Positions 16,396 through 23,509 of a stretch of DNA of 42,679 bases are shown one piece after another (the first letter of the stretch is position 1; each line of letters starts with the position of its first letter). The translations under genes were made by a program, and so were the position numbers. Under the pieces are notes generated by a model. It did not search any database, was not told the origin of the DNA, and saw only the letters and a program-made list of their open reading frames with translations. Origin of the DNA: a bacterium (GTDB lineage: Bacteria; Babelota; Babeliae; Babelales; RVW-14); assembly GCA_023249935.1 (NCBI GenBank), contig JAHFBQ010000002.1:1-42679 (forward strand). Direction: 5' to 3'.

Positions 16396-17219
16396 GCTTG
16401 CAGTGTTTCCCAAATTACTAGAAAATCATCGAAACTGAGTTGCTGAGCGCGCTTACTTAGCGTCTCTTCTGAGAGCCTAGCCAGATCATAATGTGTTGTA
16501 CGCAAGTTGTTTCTGAGAGTTTGACGAGGAGACTTAAAGCAAAGCTTTATGGTGTCCCAGAATAACGGTTCATTTGGGATGGATGGTCCTTGCCGTGGTG
16601 TCAGCTGTACGAGGCGAGAGAACACCTTGGGTGGCGGCGTGAATGCGCCCGGCTCGATTTTCTCTAGTAGCTTGATGGTGAAGTGGTGCTGAAAAAACAT
16701 GGTGACGGCGGAAAAGCTTCTGCCATGAGTGGCCGCAAGTTTCTGGCCGACTTCTTCTTGCACCATGATGACGATGTCGCCAAAACGGTCTTTACTTTTT
16801 TGTACCAGATATAAAATTGGGAAGGTGATTTGATAGGGAAGATTGGCGAGCATGATTAAGGGAGCTGCGCTTTCTACTGTATCAAATGATGCATCAAGAA
16901 TATTTTGTAAGCGTAGGTCAAGGCGTTGATCATGGATGTTGCCACGTACGTAGTCAGCCCATTCCTTGTCGATCTCAAAACAAACCAGCTTTTTGCATTT
17001 GGTTTGATTAAGAATAGCCCTGGTTAAGAACCCGTCGCCGCAACCGATTTCTACTACTGTAGTTTCGGGTGTGACGGTGACGGCGTTGATCATGTTGTCA
17101 ACGACGCTGTGTTTACGCAGGAAGTGTTGACCTAACTGCTTCTTTTTTGCAGGTAGGCCAGTATCAACGACTTCTTTGATCTTGTAATTTTTCTTAATAA
17201 ATTGTTTCATGAGTTCCAT
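16392..17219 (-). CDS. rsmA: 16S rRNA (adenine1518/1519-N6) dimethyltransferase
   Basis: KsgA/RsmA dimethylates two adjacent adenines at the 3' end of 16S rRNA, a late step of small-subunit assembly. The 275-residue protein has GQHFL (30-34), the SAM-binding EIGCGDG (57-63), the catalytic NLPY (126-129) and FTPPPKVFSRLVQL toward the C-terminal domain. Length is normal. No strong Shine-Dalgarno is visible; a second Met three codons in is possible. It points away from ssrA, and a dispersed palindrome lies directly upstream. Confidence 0.95.
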   Translation of the reverse strand: MELMKQFIKKNYKIKEVVDTGLPAKKKQLGQHFLRKHSVVDNMINAVTVTPETTVVEIGCGDGFLTRAILNQTKCKKLVCFEIDKEWADYVRGNIHDQRLDLRLQNILDASFDTVESAAPLIMLANLPYQITFPILYLVQKSKDRFGDIVIMVQEEVGQKLAATHGRSFSAVTMFFQHHFTIKLLEKIEPGAFTPPPKVFSRLVQLTPRQGPSIPNEPLFWDTIKLCFKSPRQTLRNNLRTTHYDLARLSEETLSKRAQQLSFDDFLVIWETLQA

Positions 17220-17240
17220 ATGAATTGTTTTAGAGAGGAT

Positions 17241-17268
17241 GGATCCCAGCGCCTGGGCTGGGATGACA
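17241..17268 (-). repeat. Dispersed palindromic element (copy 1)
   Basis: ATCCCAGC (17243-17250) pairs with GCTGGGAT (17257-17264); on the minus strand it reads GTCATCCCAGC...GCTGGGATCC. The same GTCATxCC...GGGATC pattern occurs at 39610 and inside mutL at 41538, with a half copy at 22225. Confidence 0.75.
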
Positions 17269-17302
17269 GGTCAAAAACACCCCTGTAAGGGCTCAAGAAT
17301 AG

Positions 17303-17321
17303 GCAAACCGGCATGGTTTGC
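17303..17321. other. Perfect 7-bp inverted repeat upstream of ssrA
   Basis: GCAAACC, a 5-base loop and GGTTTGC. It lies 17 bp ahead of the ssrA -35 box. No T run follows, so it is not a standard terminator; an operator or an end of the rsmA leader are possibilities. Confidence 0.4.
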
Positions 17322-17338
17322 AAGGGAATTTTTGCTTT

Positions 17339-17367
17339 TTGACAATTTTTAATACTTTTCTTACAAT
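17339..17367 (+). promoter_or_regulatory. sigma70 promoter of ssrA
   Basis: TTGACA, 17-base spacer, TACAAT: a near-consensus promoter, as expected for an abundant stable RNA. Predicted start is about 15 bases before the mature tmRNA 5' end. Confidence 0.88.
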
Positions 17368-17389
17368 CAGTCCAGTTCTTTGAATGCCT

Positions 17390-17780
17390 GGGGGCGTACC
17401 GGTTTCGACGTGATGTTTTTTGCGTTGAGTGCATGTCGTGGTTTGTATGGGCCCACGTTAAAAAACTGTGCGAATAATAAGTGCTGAAGCACACACATTC
17501 GGTTTTGGTGACATGTTCCGCGGTAACGCGGCTGTCGCCCGTGCTTAATTAAGCGCGTGCCGCAAGCATATTTGGTACCTTCACCGTCTGGATCTGCTTG
17601 AACAAACAAAGGTGGGGTTTCTACGTGAGCTTAGTTTTGGGTAGCGTAGTCATACACGAAAAGCCCTGCATTATATTCTGTGTCTTTGAGGTGTAATGTA
17701 GGTATATTCAAAGACTGAACATGGAGTACTTGACGTTGGAAGTGTTGCGGACATGGGTTCAATTCCCATCGCCTCCACCA
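17390..17780 (+). ncRNA. ssrA: Transfer-messenger RNA (tmRNA)
   Basis: One-piece tmRNA of about 391 nt, which rescues stalled ribosomes and tags the unfinished protein. The 5' GGGGGCG pairs with CGCCTCC before the encoded 3' CCA, giving the 7-bp acceptor stem. The conserved GGTTTCGAC lies near the 5' end, and the T arm is ATGGG-TTCAATT-CCCAT. A plausible tag frame resumes with GCT at 17482 and reads AEAHTFGFGDMFRGNAAVAR plus a final A, then TAA within a GCTTAATTAAGC hairpin. At 21 residues the tag would be longer than the ten of E. coli and would end in ARA rather than LAA; the frame is inference. Confidence 0.95.
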
Positions 17781-17829
17781 GCCTTCGCTCACAAGTGAGC
17801 TTCGGCTGGCAAGCCAGGTAGGGAAGGCT
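17780..17829 (+). other. Structured trailer downstream of tmRNA
   Basis: AGCCTTC (17780-17786) pairs with GAAGGCT (17823-17829) and encloses two further hairpins, GCTCAC-AA-GTGAGC (17787-17800) and TGGC-AA-GCCA (17807-17816). The result is a compact three-way junction starting at the last base of the CCA end. A processing signal for the tmRNA 3' end or a separate small RNA are possible. Confidence 0.5.
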
Positions 17830-17894
17830 GTGCGCCATGGTTCGAAGAGCGACGGCGGGCCAGTTGCTGTTCTCTGCTACTCAAATAAATTTGA

Positions 17895-17925
17895 ATGGGC
17901 CACTCGATCGAGTGGCCCATTTTTT
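17895..17925. terminator. Terminator after ssrA, shared with the MscS gene
   Basis: A perfect 26-base palindrome (ATGGGCCACTCGA and its complement) followed by TTTTT on the plus strand. It ends at the stop codon of the convergent MscS gene. Confidence 0.88.
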
Positions 17926-20900
17926 ACTGATCAAACGAGAATTGTACGGGACTGCTTGACGAAGTTTTGCCGCCATGAATGACCCTTTGAGGTAGTCCAA
18001 AGCGGATACCCTTCGCTCTGAACGCCTTAAAAATTTCTTCACGCAGCGTAGCTGCAATCATCCATTGTTCCTGTACACGGCGAGCACTAATGAATGCTCG
18101 AGCAAGGAAGTAGATACCTGCTTCTTCAAAATCATCAATGCGAATAATGATGCTTGGAACACGTAGGATAATTGGATTACTCTGCAGTACTTCCTGCAAA
18201 ATTTTCTTTACATCATCAACGTTTGAATCATAGTCTACTAAGATTTTGACTTCAAACCCAACGGCAAAGCGTCCTTTACCCCAGTTGGAAATGACCTTCC
18301 CAACCATATCTTTGTTTGCAATGATTACTGAGTGATTAAGACGAGTCATAATTGTTGTTGTGCGGGCATCAATTTTATGTACGACTCCTTGATACTCAGT
18401 ATTGTTATCAAACCGTACATAATTTCCAACTTCAATAGGGCGTTCGATAAGAACAAAAAAACCTGCAACATAGTCAGTTAAGATATCTTTGAGTGCAAAG
18501 CCAAGACCAACTGCGAGCGTTGTTCCTATGTACCAAATGAGTTGTTCTAGGTGAATTGATATAAAGCCAAGTAGAAAACTCAAGCAGATTGTGAAGTAGT
18601 GTACAATTTTAGTGACGGTGTTTTGTGTGCCAGGCTCGGTACGAAGAATATCGAAAAGTCTATTGAGTACCAAGCGATGTATAATCGAGGAGGCCAAAAA
18701 GCCGCCGACAACAAAAAGAATTAATGTAATGAATTGAATGAAGCCAAATTTTTTATCAACACCAATAGGTACAACCATTGTTTCTGATAAAAAGCGCCAG
18801 AAATCTTCGATCGAGACATTAAATTCCCAGATGCGTGCAATGATAAAAGCACTCAAAAGTAGTAGTATCAAGAAGCTAAAAATAACAAAGAAGCCATAGT
18901 ACGTTTTGGCATGCTCAAACTTGTCGGTGATTTCTTCGTCGCTTTCCTTCATAAACATGAAGACAGCATATTTTCGAACATACCCATGTGTTAAAAACAT
19001 GCCATAAATAACCAGAGCTGTAAGCGGGATGCTGAAACTAAGAAACGTTGCAAGGTTGCCATAGCCAACAAATGAGCGAGACAAGAGGAAGAGTGATATG
19101 ACAAATGTCATCAATGGATAATAAAAAGTATCTAATTGTTTTTTAATCCATTGGCTGAATGACGATGCGTCGGGCAAGAAATAGAGGAAGTGCTCTTTAG
19201 AAAAAATAACTATAGGGAGCATAATCAGGGCGCTTGTTTGCATAGCAGAGAGAAGCTGTGTCAGTGCAAGCGATCCATAGGGCAAAAGATGAACTGCGGC
19301 CTGTCGTAGTGGTATGATTATGGCAAATATATAGCAGTACGTGGCGAGTAGTAATTCTATGCCCTCTTGAAATTTTTCCGGGAAAGATAGAAAGCTGATT
19401 TTTTTATTTAATGCTCTAAGGCGAAGCAGTAAATTTCTCGCAAGGAAAATAAAAAGTGGAATGGTGATTAGATAAAACAGAGAAATATAGTATGGCAGAG
19501 CATATGGTTTAAGCAGGCTGAATGGACCAAAAAAATTGAAGGCGATGTGTAGGTAGAAAAATAACCATGAGCCCGATAGCAACACATTTTCTTGTAAAAA
19601 CTGTAGAGCTCCTAAGCCTATTGTTGCATAGAGCAGACTTTTATCATTCTTATTATTACCTTGAATAGAGCCTAAAAGTCGTGAAAATAATATGATGCAA
19701 AGCTTGAACAAGGCTATGAAGCTGATGAAAAACATAAAGAGTAGTAATAAGTTAAGGACATGCTGCCAAGTGAGCATCTTTAGCGTGGCAAAAAGAGCGG
19801 AAAAGCTTAAATGTCTTGAGGCGTCAAAAAAGAGGTGTTTAACAAAAGCCTCGGCTTCGTTTAAAGCTCTTACTAAGTCGTTTAATGACAGTGCGTTTGG
19901 CGAGCGTTTCCAAAGTCCAAAGCGAGAACGGTGATTTTCAAGGTTTTCAATAATGAGATTGTATTGGCCCAAAATTTTTTCATAACGAGTTAAGTAGTCT
20001 GTTGAGGCACCAATGTATTCTTGGCTAAGGCTGAACCAGGCTGTTACTGATTGGCGAGATTCTTCTAGATTCCTATTAATTTGAGCGAGTTCATTTTCAT
20101 GATCAGAGAAGATTGAGGGGGCTGAAGCATTGATTTTAGCCTGAATGATCTTGATGTCTTCTAGTGCTCGTGAGCGGTCGCTATAGCTCTTGAGTACCTC
20201 ATCATGCTTATCCTTCATTTTTTTGAAGAGGCTGAGGGCGATATCTTTGTGATTTTTAAATGTTTGTGCAAGTTCACTTGCATTTGCTCTACCACGGAAA
20301 AGCTTGTAACGAACGTCTACATCGTGGGCAATTATTTCTCTGCTTTGGACTGCCAAGTCAGCAAGTTCTCTTTTAATGTTTAAAAAATCAATCTCACGTT
20401 CTAGTACATGAATAATGCTGGTGCTTTTGTGGATTTCTGATTGCAAGACGTGATATGCAACAGAATCGGAAGTTTCGCGATTTTGGCCTATAAAATCTTT
20501 GAGTTGCCGTTGGAGGTTGATGCGTAGCGTTGCAATGTGTGCCTTATCAGCCTTTTTAGCATCAATCTTTTTTGATAAAGTTTCTTTGATGCGTACAGCT
20601 TTTTGATTTGCTAAATTTGCCTCTGCTCGAGCGCCCTCAACATCATAGCTGGTGAGACTGAGCCCTTTTTCTATGCGAGAAAGTAGATATTTTTTGTTTT
20701 GAAGTTGAATATCTAGTAATTCTACGGCATCACTTTGTGCTGCTATTTCAAGCTCTAATCGAGTAGTTTTTGTTTTAGAAAGTTCTATCTTTTTTTGTAA
20801 TAGTTGTGTTTCTAAGTTAAAAATCTCATTTGATAATTTAAGGTGTGCTCCTGTGGTTGTGCGATTTGACGAAGATTCTTCCGTCAATGTTTTTGCGTGC

Positions 20901-21523
20901 TCTCTTCCGGAGACTTCAAGCCGTTTTTGCAATGAGGTGATTGATTCAGTCTCGGTAATTTTTTGCTTAGTAAGATCGTCACGCTTTTTTCGTTCAGTAT
21001 CAAATTTAGAATGTAGCGTGCCGGTTTCTGATTGAGCCTCACGCAGCTCTTGCCATGAATAAGCAGCTCTTTGTTCAGCGCCAAGTGTACTTTGTACGGT
21101 GAGATAGTCCTTGGTGGTTTTTATGTGAGCACTTATGACGTCGGCGGTTTCTTTGAGTTCTTCTTGGATGCTTGACAGTGCCTGCTTAATCTCACTCAGC
21201 ACTGTAATTTTTTTATTTTTAAGTACAGCTTCTTGTTCATTTCGAACATAGGAAAGACTGTATTTAACGTCATCAATCTGATTGTCGATGCGCAAAATCT
21301 CGCTGCGTAAAATTGAAATAGATTCAGCCAACTGCTTATTATGCGCTATTTGATCGCTCTGCAATTTTTCTAAAAGTTTCTTTTTTTGTTCAATGACACT
21401 AAAAAACGCAACCGGAGGTTTTTCAGCATTGGAGAAACCAAAACTTGAAAAGCTTTGTCCTAGAGATGTGAGAAACGAGATGGGTATTATTATTAAAAAA
21501 ATCAGAATAAATTTTTTTTGCAT
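17924..21523 (-). CDS. Large MscS-family mechanosensitive channel (MscK-like)
   Basis: Inner-membrane channel of the MscS superfamily that opens under membrane tension. The 1,199-residue chain has a signal sequence (1-23), a long periplasmic region to about residue 560 that is mostly coiled coil, then about ten membrane segments, and the MscS core near the C-terminus: LAVGLGFALKDILTDYVAG (pore helix), IERPIEVGNYVRF (beta domain) and a closing alpha/beta domain. This layout matches MscK/KefA or MscM, which have about 1,100 residues. The coiled coil may reach through the periplasm. AAGGA lies eight bases before the start. It follows the RecO-like gene by 21 bp and is probably co-transcribed. 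Confidence 0.9.
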   Translation of the reverse strand: MQKKFILIFLIIIPISFLTSLGQSFSSFGFSNAEKPPVAFFSVIEQKKKLLEKLQSDQIAHNKQLAESISILRSEILRIDNQIDDVKYSLSYVRNEQEAVLKNKKITVLSEIKQALSSIQEELKETADVISAHIKTTKDYLTVQSTLGAEQRAAYSWQELREAQSETGTLHSKFDTERKKRDDLTKQKITETESITSLQKRLEVSGREHAKTLTEESSSNRTTTGAHLKLSNEIFNLETQLLQKKIELSKTKTTRLELEIAAQSDAVELLDIQLQNKKYLLSRIEKGLSLTSYDVEGARAEANLANQKAVRIKETLSKKIDAKKADKAHIATLRINLQRQLKDFIGQNRETSDSVAYHVLQSEIHKSTSIIHVLEREIDFLNIKRELADLAVQSREIIAHDVDVRYKLFRGRANASELAQTFKNHKDIALSLFKKMKDKHDEVLKSYSDRSRALEDIKIIQAKINASAPSIFSDHENELAQINRNLEESRQSVTAWFSLSQEYIGASTDYLTRYEKILGQYNLIIENLENHRSRFGLWKRSPNALSLNDLVRALNEAEAFVKHLFFDASRHLSFSALFATLKMLTWQHVLNLLLLFMFFISFIALFKLCIILFSRLLGSIQGNNKNDKSLLYATIGLGALQFLQENVLLSGSWLFFYLHIAFNFFGPFSLLKPYALPYYISLFYLITIPLFIFLARNLLLRLRALNKKISFLSFPEKFQEGIELLLATYCYIFAIIIPLRQAAVHLLPYGSLALTQLLSAMQTSALIMLPIVIFSKEHFLYFLPDASSFSQWIKKQLDTFYYPLMTFVISLFLLSRSFVGYGNLATFLSFSIPLTALVIYGMFLTHGYVRKYAVFMFMKESDEEITDKFEHAKTYYGFFVIFSFLILLLLSAFIIARIWEFNVSIEDFWRFLSETMVVPIGVDKKFGFIQFITLILFVVGGFLASSIIHRLVLNRLFDILRTEPGTQNTVTKIVHYFTICLSFLLGFISIHLEQLIWYIGTTLAVGLGFALKDILTDYVAGFFVLIERPIEVGNYVRFDNNTEYQGVVHKIDARTTTIMTRLNHSVIIANKDMVGKVISNWGKGRFAVGFEVKILVDYDSNVDDVKKILQEVLQSNPIILRVPSIIIRIDDFEEAGIYFLARAFISARRVQEQWMIAATLREEIFKAFRAKGIRFGLPQRVIHGGKTSSSSPVQFSFDQ

Positions 21524-21544
21524 CGTTATATCCTTGCTATGTGC

Positions 21545-22141
21545 TTACCCGTACAAGAACGGTATTGTTCTAAAACGATGGAATTGCGGATGTTCTTGTA
21601 GGCAGCGTAGAATCAGGTCTTGTATAGATACTTCATCGCAACTGATCACGCAAGATCGTACCTTGTGTTCAATAGAGGGGTCAATGACTTTTTCAAAAAG
21701 TCTTGCATAACGATGAAGTGCTGGTTGTTCGTAGAAGCCGGTCTGTGCTAAAAAGTGGCTGACAGCGAGCTCTTGCAAGTGAGTCATACGGCTTGTCTCT
21801 GCAGGAACATTAGAGAGTGTACGGTATTGTTCAAAAAAATCAAAATCAAGTGGGCTTGGTTGCTCTTCGGACATAAAAAAATAATATAGTTCTAAAATAT
21901 GATGTAGCCATGCAAGCTCACGTGGGGATTGAATATCTGGGTATGAAATGTCTTGAAAATTATCTACCTGAAATGTTTCAACGTTTTTTTTAATAAGGCG
22001 AGTTACTATGATACTTCCAGGACTTAAAGGCGTCTTAAGCTCTTTGCTTGTGCAAAAAATTTTGCCTAATGGGCGCGTAAAAATACAGAGACGCCCATGA
22101 TTAAAAGTTCGTAAAACAATTCCAGTTAACGATTCAAACAT
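21545..22141 (-). CDS. RecO-like DNA repair protein (tentative)
   Basis: A 198-residue protein that resembles RecO, the mediator that helps RecA load on SSB-coated DNA. The start FESLTGIVLRTFNHG...TRPLGKIF follows the RecO OB-fold pattern (t-x-x-I-V-L ... G-K-I), and the middle HHILELYYFFMSEEQPSP resembles the helical domain. It lacks the zinc-binding cysteines of some RecO proteins and is shorter than the usual 230-250 residues. The start at 22141 has AGGA at five bases; the ORF begins five codons earlier. Divergence is high, so the call is tentative. Confidence 0.5.
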   Translation of the reverse strand: MFESLTGIVLRTFNHGRLCIFTRPLGKIFCTSKELKTPLSPGSIIVTRLIKKNVETFQVDNFQDISYPDIQSPRELAWLHHILELYYFFMSEEQPSPLDFDFFEQYRTLSNVPAETSRMTHLQELAVSHFLAQTGFYEQPALHRYARLFEKVIDPSIEHKVRSCVISCDEVSIQDLILRCLQEHPQFHRFRTIPFLYG

Positions 22142-22224
22142 GAAAATCCTACTCATAAAAAATATATTCTATGTGATTGTAGTGTGATTGTCAGATTATT
22201 TTAGAATCAATAAAATACACTATC

Positions 22225-22234
22225 GTCATCCCGG
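22225..22234 (+). repeat. Half copy of the dispersed palindrome
   Basis: GTCATCCCGG matches the left arm of the element at 39610, but no matching right arm follows. The region to 22372 holds no gene. Confidence 0.35.
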
Positions 22235-22325
22235 TTGGCGTTGACTGAGTGCAACCATCGCCTCCAGCAATGCTTTAAGAAGTAGGGGTAAATCGGGAAA
22301 GCTTGATTCAACTTCATGAGCTTTG

Positions 22326-22358
22326 GTTTACTATTCGAAGATAGTTTGAGTAGTAAAC
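22326..22358 (+). promoter_or_regulatory. Inverted repeat in the leader of the MltA-like gene
   Basis: GTTTACTA and TAGTAAAC are perfect complements separated by 17 bases, ending 14 bases before the ATG. It could be an operator or an mRNA hairpin that affects ribosome access. Confidence 0.4.
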
Positions 22359-22372
22359 ATAAAGGGGGTGCC

Positions 22373-23509
22373 ATGAATTGCTTGGTGTTCGTGCTGAATT
22401 TGGCCTTGCTTTTATATGGTGGTTCTCTTCGTGCATTTTATCTTGATAAAATGAGCTCGATGCCTTGTCAGCAAAAAGAGCATTTTCCCAGGGACTTTGA
22501 TATGCGTAAGCATTTCTCGCTTGTGCGACCAACCTTTGGGCGAGAAAATATTTCTACCGATCCATTGGCGTTACAACAGGTAGTGCGGGACGCGCAAATT
22601 TTTTTTAAGCGATACGGTAAAACACATAAAGCTGTTATGGCGCCCCAGCCATTTTCTACACAAATTCTAAGTTATAAAAAAACAGTTGATACGCTGGCTT
22701 TTATTGATCAGGTCATAGAGGAAGATAAGGAATCTGGTGTTTTTAGAATTCACGATCCAGCATTTCTGGAGCAGAATTTTGGCTTCATTGCCTGGAGGCC
22801 TGATCGTGAAGCAGCTCATAAATTTGGACATATGGCTGTGAATGATAGAAAAATACGACTTACGAGTTATGTAATCTATCGAGCAACCGGTAGCTACGAA
22901 AAAACTAGTGAACACTCATGTGCATTGTATCAACTTGTGAATTCTAAAAAGCGAATTTCGCTAACAAAGCAGGAAATTTTGCAGGGTGCGCTAGAAGAAG
23001 ATCCTCAGTTGATGGCAAATGTAAAGCCGCTTGCGTGGGTCTCTCCTGCGACACTAGAGGAAGCAATGCTTCAGGGTACTGTATTATTGTCAATGACTGA
23101 TGGGCAAGAACGTGCTTTTACGGTGAATTTGAGCAACGGGCATAAGTTTGATTCTCAGTTGCGCAATCTTTCTAAACAAAAAATATATTGGTTTTTTTTG
23201 GAGCGAAAAAACAAAAATGATGTTAGAGCGTTGATTGATCGTTCTAGCCGGCGCAAAGGGGTTGTGTTTGCTGGGGATTTGTATGCTCTTGGGCTGGGGA
23301 AAATAGTGGCAATTCAGTATTTCAATAAAAAGACCAGGCGGCGAGAGTTGCGTCTTGGTGTTCTTGGTGATACGGGAAGCGCATTTGATAAAAATCTTTA
23401 TCATCTCGATCTTTTCGGGGGCATTATTTCAGACAAACATGAGTTGAGAAGTTATCTTAGCAACTTCCCGCCAGCAGTAAAAGCGTTCATTGTTTATAAA
23501 AAATCCTGA
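22373..23509 (+). CDS. MltA-like lytic murein transglycosylase
   Basis: Probably an exported enzyme that cleaves murein glycan strands with formation of 1,6-anhydro ends. A signal peptide covers about residues 1-22. Several blocks follow the MltA layout in order: IRLTSYVIYRATGSY (161-175, like the TGYYEP block), ISLTKQEILQGAL (195-207), MLQGTVLLSMTDG (232-244, like the QGSG block), and the 3D domain with GDTGSAF (332-338) and HLDLFGG (344-350). D333 matches the catalytic Asp of the DTG motif. The conserved Tyr-Glu-Pro is altered, so activity is not certain. GGGGG provides a ribosome site for the ATG at 22373. No lipobox Cys is evident. The gene ends exactly where the convergent bamA stop begins. 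Confidence 0.6.
   Translation: MNCLVFVLNLALLLYGGSLRAFYLDKMSSMPCQQKEHFPRDFDMRKHFSLVRPTFGRENISTDPLALQQVVRDAQIFFKRYGKTHKAVMAPQPFSTQILSYKKTVDTLAFIDQVIEEDKESGVFRIHDPAFLEQNFGFIAWRPDREAAHKFGHMAVNDRKIRLTSYVIYRATGSYEKTSEHSCALYQLVNSKKRISLTKQEILQGALEEDPQLMANVKPLAWVSPATLEEAMLQGTVLLSMTDGQERAFTVNLSNGHKFDSQLRNLSKQKIYWFFLERKNKNDVRALIDRSSRRKGVVFAGDLYALGLGKIVAIQYFNKKTRRRELRLGVLGDTGSAFDKNLYHLDLFGGIISDKHELRSYLSNFPPAVKAFIVYKKS

Noticed and set aside
17781..17890. A tRNA gene downstream of ssrA
   Set aside because: Hairpins are present but there is no 7-bp acceptor, no anticodon arm of proper size and no TTCxAxx arm in the right place.
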